Below, one piece after another: positions 44,980 through 52,123 of a DNA stretch of 52,123 bases. Source of the DNA: Steroidobacter agaridevorans (GTDB lineage: Bacteria; Pseudomonadota; Gammaproteobacteria; Steroidobacterales; Steroidobacteraceae); contig NZ_BLJO01000014.1 of assembly GCF_009932555.1 (NCBI RefSeq), positions 673-52,795 of the forward strand, given 5' to 3'. The notes below the pieces were generated by a model, which did not search any database, was not told where the DNA came from, and saw only the letters and a list, made by a program, of their open reading frames with translations. Every line of letters starts with the position of its first letter. Positions within the stretch are counted from its first letter, which is position 1. Position numbers and translations under genes: made by a program.

Positions 44980-46194
44980 ATGGACCGTCCGCTGCCGATG
45001 ACGCCTCCCTGGCAGCGGAATCTGCGACATCTCGCGATCGCCGTGGTCGCGGCGATTGTCATTGCCGTCCTGTTCTGGCAGCGGCCTTCGCAGCTCCAAG
45101 TGGTCGACGTTCCGCAGCTGGCGAAGGTGGTTGCGGGCGAATTCCGGGACGAGCTGGCGATACGCGCCCGTGTCGAGCCGATCCGGTCGGTGCTGCTGGA
45201 TGCGGCCGAGGCCGGTCGTGTGGAGGCCGTCTTCGCACGGGAAGGTGAATGGGTGGAGGCCGGCGTACCGCTCTATCAGTTGCATAGCCCCGAGCAGGAG
45301 CAGCTCTTGTTGGAACGAAGCGCGGAGGTCGCGCAGCAGATCGCCAATGTCTCGGTACAGCGGAGCGAGCAAGCGGCGAGTCTGGCGCAAAGTCGACGCG
45401 AGCTTGCGCAGTTACGAGCGTCACAGCAGCAGGCGGAGTCGGAATATCGACGCATAGCCAAGTTGACGCATGACGGATTCATGTCGGTGGCGGCGCTGGA
45501 GCAGGCGGAACGTCAGCACGCGCTGGCGACGCAATTGCTGGAACAGGCCCGGGAAGACCAGCGCTTCGAAGCCGAAATCCGCCAACGCTCGCTGGATGAG
45601 ATGGCGCGCGCTGTGGAAGGTCTGCAACGCGGACTGCAACTGCTCGAGCGTGCACGCGATCGTTTGACTCAGCGCGCACCGACGGCAGGAAGGTTGAGCG
45701 GCTTTCGTTTGCAGGTGGGCGCGAGCGTCCGGCCCGGCGATCGCCTCGGTCGGATCGATGACGTGAGCGGCGGGATGCAGCTGGAGGCCGATATCGATGA
45801 GTATTATCTGCCGAGATTGGAACCGGGCCTGCAAGCCAACAGCACCATGGGCGTGCTGAAACTGATGCAGACGCTGCCCCAAGTTCAGGATGGCAAAGTG
45901 CGCGTGCTGCTGCAGTGGCCGGACGATGCTTCGCCGCCTCCGAATCTGCGTCCCGGACAAACATTGGAAACACGCTTGCAACTCAGCCTGCCCTCGACCG
46001 CACTGATTCTGCCCGACGGCCCAGGCGTGCAAAGCCAAGTCTATGTTCGCGACGGCGAGCAACTCGTCCGTCGCAATGTTCGTCTGGGTCGGCGTGCCGC
46101 CGGCCAGGTCGAAGTGCTGGCGGGCTTGCAGCCAGGCGATGAAGTCCTGATCTCCCAACCTCCAGCCGATGCCGCGAGGCTCGCATTGCCATGA
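44980..46194 (+). CDS. Membrane-fusion (HlyD/MacA-like) adaptor of an ABC exporter
   Basis: Periplasmic adaptor protein anchored by an N-terminal membrane helix (HLAIAVVAAIVIAVLFWQ). The 404 residues contain a first half-lipoyl region (VLLDAAEAGRVEAVFAREGE, GVPLYQLHS), a long coiled-coil hairpin rich in Q/E/R (about residues 100-230), a second half-lipoyl and beta-barrel domain (APTAGRLSGFRLQVGASVRP) and a C-terminal barrel (VEVLAGLQPGDEVLISQP). I start at MDRPLPMTPPWQRN (44980); an ATG at 44920 is possible and neither has a clear ribosome site. Its stop overlaps the ATPase start (ATGA). Works with the ATPase and permease downstream. Confidence 0.85.
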   Translation: MDRPLPMTPPWQRNLRHLAIAVVAAIVIAVLFWQRPSQLQVVDVPQLAKVVAGEFRDELAIRARVEPIRSVLLDAAEAGRVEAVFAREGEWVEAGVPLYQLHSPEQEQLLLERSAEVAQQIANVSVQRSEQAASLAQSRRELAQLRASQQQAESEYRRIAKLTHDGFMSVAALEQAERQHALATQLLEQAREDQRFEAEIRQRSLDEMARAVEGLQRGLQLLERARDRLTQRAPTAGRLSGFRLQVGASVRPGDRLGRIDDVSGGMQLEADIDEYYLPRLEPGLQANSTMGVLKLMQTLPQVQDGKVRVLLQWPDDASPPPNLRPGQTLETRLQLSLPSTALILPDGPGVQSQVYVRDGEQLVRRNVRLGRRAAGQVEVLAGLQPGDEVLISQPPADAARLALP

Positions 46195-46874
46195 TCGAAT
46201 TGACGCAAGTCACCAAACGTTATCGAACCGGACAGGTCGAGACCACGGCGCTGGACCGGATCGATTTGCAGATCGAAGCCGGCGAATACGTCGCGATCAC
46301 GGGCCCTTCGGGCTGCGGCAAATCGACGTTGCTCGGCCTGCTCGGCTTGCTGGATGTGCCCACGAGCGGCAGCTACCGGCTGCAAGGCGAAGAGGTCGCC
46401 GCCCGCTCCTCACGCGAGCTCGCGGCAATCCGTCGCGGCCGGATCAGTTTCGTCTTTCAGAGTTTCAATCTGGTCGATGAAATGACCGTGCATGACAACG
46501 TGCAGCTGGCGCTGCGCTATGGCGAGCTGTCGGGGAAAGCGCAGCGTCAGCGCGTCGCCGAAGTGCTCGAACGTCTGGGACTGAGTCATCGCGCCGATCA
46601 TCATCCGAGTCAGTTGAGCGGTGGCCAGCAGCAGCGCGTAGCGATCGCTCGCGCCATTGCCTCGCGCCCCGCCCTGCTGCTGGCAGACGAGCCCACAGGC
46701 AACCTCGACAGCGCTCATGGCCAGGAGGTGATGCGGCTGCTACGCGAACTGAACGACGAAGGCACGACGCTGGTGATGGTGACACACAGTGCCGAGCATG
46801 CAGCGCTCGCCTCACGCGGAGTGCGATTGCTCGACGGCAGAGTGTTAGTGGACACGTACGCGGACCAGCTCTGA
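46191..46874 (+). CDS. ABC transporter ATPase (MacB/LolD type)
   Basis: Cytoplasmic ATPase of 227 residues powering the FtsX-type permease encoded next. Walker [10 protein letters not shown] (residues 38-46), the Q-loop region [20 protein letters not shown], the ABC signature [15 protein letters not shown], Walker [14 protein letters not shown] and the switch histidine in MVTHSAEHA are all present. This subfamily drives lipoprotein release and peptide or antibiotic export rather than import. The start overlaps the adaptor gene by four bases, and the stop overlaps the permease start by one base (TGATG). Confidence 0.94.
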   Translation: MIELTQVTKRYRTGQVETTALDRIDLQIEAGEYVAITGPSGCGKSTLLGLLGLLDVPTSGSYRLQGEEVAARSSRELAAIRRGRISFVFQSFNLVDEMTVHDNVQLALRYGELSGKAQRQRVAEVLERLGLSHRADHHPSQLSGGQQQRVAIARAIASRPALLLADEPTGNLDSAHGQEVMRLLRELNDEGTTLVMVTHSAEHAALASRGVRLLDGRVLVDTYADQL

Positions 46875-49309
46875 TGAAAGCACTGTTGCTGGATGCCTGG
46901 CGCGGCGCCCGGAGTCGAAGCGCATCGACGTTCGCAGCAGTCAGCGGCCTGATGGTTGCGATGGCTGCGTGTTCGATCGTGGCGCTGCTTGCCGTCGCGC
47001 TCGCCGAACCGGATCCGACCATTGCCGATCCCGAACGCATTGTGCTGCTCGATATGAAAGGCAATCCCCCGGGCCAACCGAGCCCGTGGTTCACCGGTTC
47101 GCCCCTGTCGTTCGGCACGATGTTGAAGGAACGCCGCGTGCCGCTGGATCTCATCAGTCGCACCAGCGCCAATGGCCTGGACATCGATATCGAGGGCCGG
47201 AAGCAATCGGCGTTGCTGTTGATCGCCGATTCGGATGTGGTGCCGTTGCTGAGCCTCACTTCATTGCGGGGCGATTTGCAGAGCACGCTGACTCGACGAG
47301 ACGCGATCGCGATCACTCTCGATCTCATGCGCAAGCTGTGGGGAGATATTTCACCGGAGCAGGCCATCGGCCGGCGCATCGATGCACGTGGCGGCGTCTA
47401 CACCGTTACCGCAGTCATCCCGGATCCCGATCCGCGAACGCCGCTTGGCAGAGCGAATCCGATGGTCGGCAATGCCTGGGCCATGGTTGGTTTCGACTCG
47501 CCGGCGAATCCGATGAGTGAGCAAGAGCTCGCGGCGATCTTCGCAATCAACGGTCGCGTGTTTGCACGCTTGCGCCCGGAAAGCTCGGTCGATCAAGTGG
47601 CCGGCTGGATGCGCGAGGCGTTCAAGGCCAATCCGCTGTATGCGCAATTGCCTGCGGACTGGAAAGCTGGCCGCGAGGCCGCCTATTTTCGCGGCATCAC
47701 GCTCGCTCAGTTACCTTTCGAAGGCGCCGGCAATGAGCAGCGCTGGCGATTGCTCGGGACCGTCGCAGCCGCCAGCGCGCTCCTGCTGCTGATGGCCGCG
47801 TTCAATTGTATGAATCTGCAGACCGCCACCTTGCTGCAGCGACAACGAGAAACAGCATTGCGTCGAAGTCTCGGCGCAGACGGTCCGCAGCTGGTGCGAC
47901 TGTGGAGTCTCGAAGTTCTGATATCGCTGCTGCTGGCCGCTACGGGTGCTTTGTTGATCGCGTGGTGGGCGACGCCTGCTGTCGCAACTTGGGTGGGCCT
48001 GCCACCGGAGCAATCCGTTGCCGATCCACTGCCATTGCGCGTCGTGCTGGGGTTGGCCATCGGTGTGCTCGTGTTGCTCGCACTCACAATTGCGTTGCCT
48101 GCATCGATGGCTCTGCGCCAGCCGCCTGCCCCGGCTCTGCAAGGTCGCACCGCCAGCGAAGGCCCGTGGGGACGTCGCGTTCGTCAGGCTCTGTTGACGG
48201 TTCAGCTTAGCGGCGTCGTGCTGCTGCTCTCACTCGCCGGCGTGCTGACTCAACAGCAGCGATATCTGCTGAGCCTGGACCGCGGCTTCGACACTCACAA
48301 CCGCTTGTGGCTGGGCGTGATGGTGGATCCGGAGGCCATTCCCAGCATGAGCGCCTTCACCGCCGCGCTCGATCGTCATCCGGCGATCAAGAGTTGGGCA
48401 TTCAGCAATGCTCGACCCGCCGGGGACACCGAGGGACCGAACGAGTTGCACGTCAGCCGCTCGCAGCACAGGCAGGTGTTGCGCGTGACGACTGTTTCGC
48501 CGGGTTTCTTCTCGACCTACGGCATGACGCTGCTGGCCGGCACACCGACGCTGGGCACAGGAGAAGCTCACGTCGCGATCGATGAGAAAGCCGCGCGTTT
48601 GCTCGGTTTTTCCAATCCACAGTCCGCGATCGGCGAATTGATTCGCGGTGGCGGCGGCTTCCTGCAAGAAGGCTCCGATGTAAGACGCGTCGTCGCTGTG
48701 GTGAAGAGCGTGAAGCTCGAATCCGCACGCGATCCGGCACTACCGCAAGCGTTCCTGCTTAGTGACAAGCCTCAGTGGGACGTGACGGTCCACGGCAATG
48801 ACCTGACGACACTGCGCCAGACACTGGACGATCTATGGAAGGCCCACGGCCCGCGATTGTTATATGACATCCAATCCGTCGACGATCAGCTCGCTTCAGT
48901 CTACGAACAGGAGCAACAACTGACCACGATGCTGACTGCCGTCGCACTGCTATCGGTCGGTGTCGCGATGCTCGGTGCTTACGCACTGATTGCCGATACG
49001 GTGCGACGACGACGTACGGAGCTCGTCCTACGACGACTGCACGGCGCCGACGACGTCGCGATCATCCGCCAGCTAGGCCTGGAATTCGTACCGCCGCTGC
49101 TCGTTGCCGCCGTGATCGGCTTGCCTCTCGCAACGTGGCTCGGCGGGCGATACCTGGCCGGCTTCGTCGACCGCGTCGATATGGGCGTCGGCTTGGTCAT
49201 GCCGTTGGCGATTGCCGGCGCGGCGACGTTGTTTGTTACAACGCTAGCGACGCTTAGACATGTGCGGCAGGCGCTGGCGATTCAGCCGATCGAGGCGTTG
49301 CAGCCCTGA
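46874..49309 (+). CDS. FtsX-type ABC permease (MacB-like, duplicated)
   Basis: Large inner-membrane permease of 811 residues with two FtsX/MacB halves. The first membrane helix is near residues 20-45 (AAVSGLMVAMAACSIVALLAVALAE split by the entry), followed by a periplasmic MacB_PCD domain with IGRRIDARGGVYTVTAVIPD. Then come helices around LLGTVAAASALLLLMAAFNC, ISLLLAATGALLIAWWATPA and VVLGLAIGVLVLLALTIALP. A second copy follows (LLTVQLSGVVLLLSLAGVL, a second periplasmic domain, and three C-terminal helices). The arrangement resembles peptide/antimicrobial exporters and the duplicated orphan permeases, but here the ATPase is present. Last gene of the exporter operon. Confidence 0.88.
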   Translation: MKALLLDAWRGARSRSASTFAAVSGLMVAMAACSIVALLAVALAEPDPTIADPERIVLLDMKGNPPGQPSPWFTGSPLSFGTMLKERRVPLDLISRTSANGLDIDIEGRKQSALLLIADSDVVPLLSLTSLRGDLQSTLTRRDAIAITLDLMRKLWGDISPEQAIGRRIDARGGVYTVTAVIPDPDPRTPLGRANPMVGNAWAMVGFDSPANPMSEQELAAIFAINGRVFARLRPESSVDQVAGWMREAFKANPLYAQLPADWKAGREAAYFRGITLAQLPFEGAGNEQRWRLLGTVAAASALLLLMAAFNCMNLQTATLLQRQRETALRRSLGADGPQLVRLWSLEVLISLLLAATGALLIAWWATPAVATWVGLPPEQSVADPLPLRVVLGLAIGVLVLLALTIALPASMALRQPPAPALQGRTASEGPWGRRVRQALLTVQLSGVVLLLSLAGVLTQQQRYLLSLDRGFDTHNRLWLGVMVDPEAIPSMSAFTAALDRHPAIKSWAFSNARPAGDTEGPNELHVSRSQHRQVLRVTTVSPGFFSTYGMTLLAGTPTLGTGEAHVAIDEKAARLLGFSNPQSAIGELIRGGGGFLQEGSDVRRVVAVVKSVKLESARDPALPQAFLLSDKPQWDVTVHGNDLTTLRQTLDDLWKAHGPRLLYDIQSVDDQLASVYEQEQQLTTMLTAVALLSVGVAMLGAYALIADTVRRRRTELVLRRLHGADDVAIIRQLGLEFVPPLLVAAVIGLPLATWLGGRYLAGFVDRVDMGVGLVMPLAIAGAATLFVTTLATLRHVRQALAIQPIEALQP

Positions 49310-49415
49310 GTTAGCTGCCATGCACCAGCAACTTTCGATGCACTGAAACGTTTCCAGGGCGTAGGCCGCGTCGGACATCCATGGTCGTCCCGGGCGGCAA
49401 ACCGAGGAGCTTTCT

Positions 49416-49900
49416 ATGAGTACGCGCATCACTGTGGCCGGGCACCCCACCATGCCATGCTCGTGACCGTCCCGATCGGGTTGTGGGTCTTTTCGTTGGT
49501 TTGTGATTTCGTGTTCGTCTACACCGGCGACACCCGCTGGGCGGTCACGGCCTATTTCACGTTGGCCGGAGGAATCGTCGGCGCCTTGCTCGCCGCCCTG
49601 CCCGGCCTGATCGACTTCCTGGGCCTGCACGATGAGCGAGCACACCGAGTCGGCACGTATCACTTGGTGCTGAACCTCGCCATCGTCGCCGCGCAGGCCG
49701 TGAATTTCTGGCTGCGCCTGCAAGCCGATGGCGACGCCGCCGTGCTACCGCGAGCGATCTCCATGGTCGCCGTCGCGGCGCTGATCGTCTCTGGCTGGCT
49801 CGGCGGTCATCTGGTTCATGTCCTCGGCGTGACACAACCGCAGGCTCACGCAGCAGGTGAGGTCGCAGGACGTCACGATCGATTGCATCCGCGAATGTGA
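49416..49900 (+). pseudogene. DUF2231 membrane protein gene with an apparent one-base deletion near its 5' end
   Basis: The reading frame from the ATG at 49416, which has GAGGAG seven bases upstream, gives MSTRITVAGHP and then leaves frame, stopping at 49464. The second frame, open from 49457, gives MLVTVPIGLWVFSLVCDFVF and continues to 49900 as a four-helix DUF2231 protein. Restoring one base around 49446-49450 joins them as GHPIHAMLVTVPIGLW, the usual start of this family (GHPxHPMLVxxPIGLW). So either the gene has a one-base deletion, the sequence has an error, or translation restarts at 49457, which lacks a ribosome site. Function of the family is unknown. Confidence 0.75.
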
Positions 49901-49992
49901 CTTAATTGGCGCCTCGCTGAAATAGCAAACCCGCCGCCGACTCCGTCATAATGCCCGCCGCCGAGTACAACAACAGCGGCGGGAGCGGCGGC

Positions 49993-51408
49993 ATGGATAT
50001 TCGCAAGGCGTTCGAGATCATTCGCAATTCCATCCTGCGAATGGCCGGCAAGGATCCAGTGAGCCCAACGCCCTCGCTGGAGAGTCTGGCCAGACGCTTG
50101 TCCACCCCACTCGTGCCGCCGGCGCCCCCGGCCGAGCCGGCGGATGTCCCGAAATTTCTCGAACCGCGAATGCGTCCCGCGGTGATCCTCAGACGCTCGG
50201 GGCTGCCGGTGCGCGGCAATCATCCGGCCCGTTCTTTTTTCGGCGGCCTGCCACGACTGCCGCCGGAACTCTCGTGGCCGGTAATCGATGTTCACGAAGG
50301 CACTGCCAGCCCGATGTTCATCGCGCAGATCGATCTGGCCGAGGCGCCATTGCCGCCGGACACGCCGATGCCCCGCTCGGGCACGCTGTTCATTTTCTAC
50401 GATGCCAGCAACGACGCACCGAATGACGATGAGGCGGTGGTGCTGTATCACCCGTGCGCCGGCAACGAGTTTCCCGAGCGACCGCCCACGCATAGCGTGC
50501 AGTTCTGGCTCGATGGCGGCTGGCAATGGCTGGAGCCCAGCGACGATCCACCGCGCGGCATCGGCTTCAAGTATCCGATCGAGTTCGTCGCGTTCACTTC
50601 GTACTGCGACTACGTCGGCGCCGAAAATTACAACCCCCTCGACCCGATCGAGACGCCGGATGCGCGCGAGCTGCTGTTGAACGAGCTCGAGGAAAAGCTC
50701 GCGCACGAGCGCGTGGAACCGTGGCCTGGCTACTTCCACGAGGCCGTGAAAGCAGCGGGATCGCAGTGGCTGTTCGTTTGGGGAGTGATTCTGCACAGCG
50801 CGCGCGGCGTCTATCACGAAATCGATACGATTTACGACTTCAAACTGCGCAACCAACCTCCTGAAGTCCTCGCCGAGCTCGCTCGCCTCAAGGAGATCGC
50901 GGCATCGTGGGTTCAACGCGCTCGCGAGCACGCGATCTCCGAGCCTTGCGACTTACAGACGCAGAAAGAGTATGACCAGGTCTGGAAATCTCTCGAAGCC
51001 GCGGCGCAGGCGCTCCAACGCAAGAAGTTCTACCTCGACATCCGAAAGTATCCGGCCTCTGCCACCCATCTCGTGTGCAATCTGTGCGCCACCGAGTCCG
51101 AGGACGCGCTGGCAAGAATTCCTGAGAGTTTCCGCAAATGCCTCGAAGCCGAAGCGCGCTGGGACTTTCAAAAGGACCCGCGCAGGCTGACCCGGCCCCG
51201 TGCGATTCATCAGATGCTGGGCTACGGCGAGTCCGTGCAGAGTGGCCCCCTGGAGCACGACAGCGACGTGCTGCTGTTTCAAATGAAAGGCGATGTCGGC
51301 CTCGAGTGGTTCCAGAACATTGGCTGCGTACTGCAGCTGTGGATCACGCCGGAGGCGCTGGCCAAGCGCGAGTTCGGGAAGGTGCGCATGGGGTTGGAGT
51401 GCGACTGA
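49993..51408 (+). CDS. DUF1963-domain protein
   Basis: Cytoplasmic protein of 471 residues with a DUF1963 (YwqG-like) fold; function unknown. Recognisable parts are SFFGGLPRLPPELSWPVIDV, MFIAQIDLAEAPLPPDTPMP, GTLFIFYDA and, near the C-terminus, MLGYGESVQ, DVLLFQMKGD and CVLQLWITPEALAKREFGKV. An inserted helical segment (about residues 260-340, RLKEIAASWVQRAREHAISE) divides the domain. The ATG at 49993 has GGGAG upstream; an earlier ATG at 49951 has no ribosome site. It stands alone, with no operon partner. Confidence 0.8.
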   Translation: MDIRKAFEIIRNSILRMAGKDPVSPTPSLESLARRLSTPLVPPAPPAEPADVPKFLEPRMRPAVILRRSGLPVRGNHPARSFFGGLPRLPPELSWPVIDVHEGTASPMFIAQIDLAEAPLPPDTPMPRSGTLFIFYDASNDAPNDDEAVVLYHPCAGNEFPERPPTHSVQFWLDGGWQWLEPSDDPPRGIGFKYPIEFVAFTSYCDYVGAENYNPLDPIETPDARELLLNELEEKLAHERVEPWPGYFHEAVKAAGSQWLFVWGVILHSARGVYHEIDTIYDFKLRNQPPEVLAELARLKEIAASWVQRAREHAISEPCDLQTQKEYDQVWKSLEAAAQALQRKKFYLDIRKYPASATHLVCNLCATESEDALARIPESFRKCLEAEARWDFQKDPRRLTRPRAIHQMLGYGESVQSGPLEHDSDVLLFQMKGDVGLEWFQNIGCVLQLWITPEALAKREFGKVRMGLECD

Positions 51409-51674
51409 GGAACGAAAGCGGTGCTTGTGATATCGCGCGCTCGTTGCGGTTGAATCGGAAAGGCGGTCTTTCTACTCAATCGCGAACATCCCAACGCCGA
51501 GCATCGACAAACGATAAGACTACTCGGCCGGCAAAGCGCCCAGCCCGAAATAACAAACTCGCTGCCAGCATCGCCGACAGCGGGATTGTGTTTTGAAGGT
51601 TGGTAGCGGGAGCGGAATTTGGACCGTTCCGCCGTTGGCGCAGTCGGTGCGGCTAAGTAGCAGCGATGCCCTAG
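51409..51674. other. Intergenic stretch without a recognisable gene
   Basis: 266 bases between the DUF1963 gene and the small minus-strand gene. The only structure I see is a 6-base-pair hairpin (GCGGAA and TTCCGC, 51612-51632). Reading frames here do not resemble known proteins. Confidence 0.4.
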
Positions 51675-51914
51675 CTACCTGGTCGATGGGTTCTTTCGTC
51701 GCCGCTCAATCTCGTCCACAAGCTCATCAACTGTAGGGCTTCCGAGAATGTCATCCCGCTCCGCCGTGTAGTCACCCCGGCCCGGATCGAACTGCTGAAG
51801 GAAGCGCGCCATGCCCACAGGTCCGAGAGCTTTTACAAGCGCCTCGATGCCCGCTTGTCGCAACTCCGGCAGAGTCGCTTTGCCGCCATCAATAACTTCT
51901 ACTACGGCGTTCAT
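51675..51914 (-). CDS. Small antitoxin-like protein
   Basis: A 79-residue, highly charged, probably helical protein: MNAVVEVIDGG then LPELRQAGIEALVKALGPVG, MARFLQQFDPGRGDYTAERD and TVDELVDEIERRRKN. I recall similar short proteins (GPVGxxRFLQQFDxGxGDYTxER) near PIN-domain genes, but cannot name a family with certainty. The ATG at 51914 has GGAGG ten bases upstream, and overlaps the upstream gene's stop by four bases (ATGA). It lies downstream of the PIN-domain gene, the reverse of the usual antitoxin-toxin order. Confidence 0.7.
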   Translation of the reverse strand: MNAVVEVIDGGKATLPELRQAGIEALVKALGPVGMARFLQQFDPGRGDYTAERDDILGSPTVDELVDEIERRRKNPSTR

Positions 51915-52123
51915 GGTGCGATAACCTCCGAATACCACTTTGCGGGATTCTCAACCCGCAACGCAATTTTGTCTTGGTGCCGGACCGCTCGATTGCGTAA
52001 GCGATCGTCGGTCGTCAACAGCGCCTCAGCTCCCCCACTCTTCAGCGGATTGCGTCCCGGGACGTGGTGTACGAGTGAGGCGTGACCGCTGAAGCGGCGG
52101 TCACCGTGAGTCTTGATAGAGTT
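51911..52123 (-). CDS. PIN-domain protein, C-terminal part (gene runs off the right edge)
   Basis: The last 70 residues of a gene whose start lies beyond the window. The segment EALLTTDDRLRNRAVRH followed by ALRVENPAKWYSEV matches the end of VapC-type PIN ribonucleases, where the TTDD pair provides metal ligands and the N-P-xx-W motif ends the fold. Its stop overlaps the small gene's ATG. If the missing part holds the other acidic residues it would be an RNA-cleaving toxin; that cannot be checked here. Confidence 0.65.
   Translation of the reverse strand, partial: NSIKTHGDRRFSGHASLVHHVPGRNPLKSGGAEALLTTDDRLRNRAVRHQDKIALRVENPAKWYSEVIAP

Noticed and set aside
44827-45390. 188-codon N-terminal extension of the response regulator
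   Set aside because: It is antisense to the adaptor gene, has no domain features, and the receiver begins right after the ATG at 44826.
51138-51596. 152-codon frame overlapping the DUF1963 gene's 3' end
   Set aside because: The first part is out of frame with the real gene and the rest is low-complexity; no ribosome site or family resemblance.

Overview
GC-rich chromosomal DNA of a motile, respiring Gram-negative bacterium. Flagellin, a sigma-54 activator, TonB/ECF signalling, periplasmic nitrate reductase and an Fdn-type formate dehydrogenase all point to Proteobacteria. The gene mix (AcnD/PrpF methylcitrate cycle, Nap, TonB receptors, POT/epimerase genes) would suit a gammaproteobacterium of the Steroidobacter/Nevskia kind, but that placement is an inference from content only. 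Gene density is high and no gap between genes exceeds about 300 bases. I saw no rRNA, tRNA, IS element, prophage or CRISPR array.

Layout. 1-762: 5' part of a flagellin gene running off the left edge. 883-8919: complete methylcitrate cycle (prpB-prpC-acnD-prpF) divergent from its activator gene prpR, with a readable sigma-54 promoter, IHF site and phased activator sites between them. 8897-11896: exported S41 and M20 peptidases. 11989-14335: YqiJ/flotillin (YqiK) membrane pair. 14504-17291: ArsR-SRPBCC and TetR-glycosyltransferase pairs, each with an operator-like inverted repeat. 17280-21393: napEDABC on the minus strand. 21570-29062: fdnG-fdnH-fdnI-fdhE-selB, in which fdnG has an in-frame TGA read as selenocysteine with a recognisable SECIS hairpin. 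The formate dehydrogenase and nitrate reductase operons are divergent neighbours, which suggests formate-to-nitrate electron flow.

29106-32073: an exported lipoprotein and an outer-membrane barrel protein, probably a pair. 32172-40647: an ECF sigma factor, a FecR anti-sigma, an STN-domain TonB receptor, a beta-lactamase-fold hydrolase, a dipeptide epimerase and a POT peptide transporter. A 31-base element with conserved ends and identical spacing lies in front of both the sigma gene and the receptor gene. It is best explained as the sigma factor's own promoter, so this looks like a self-regulated peptide (perhaps murein peptide) scavenging system. It is the most novel system in the window.

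40793-43043: DUF3313-like lipoprotein and cardiolipin-synthase-like phospholipase D protein, convergent. 43080-49309: a two-component system divergent from an adaptor/ATPase/permease exporter operon. 49416-49900: DUF2231 membrane gene with an apparent one-base deletion near its start. 49993-51408: DUF1963 protein. 51675-52123: small protein overlapped by a PIN-domain gene running off the right edge, a toxin-antitoxin-like pair.
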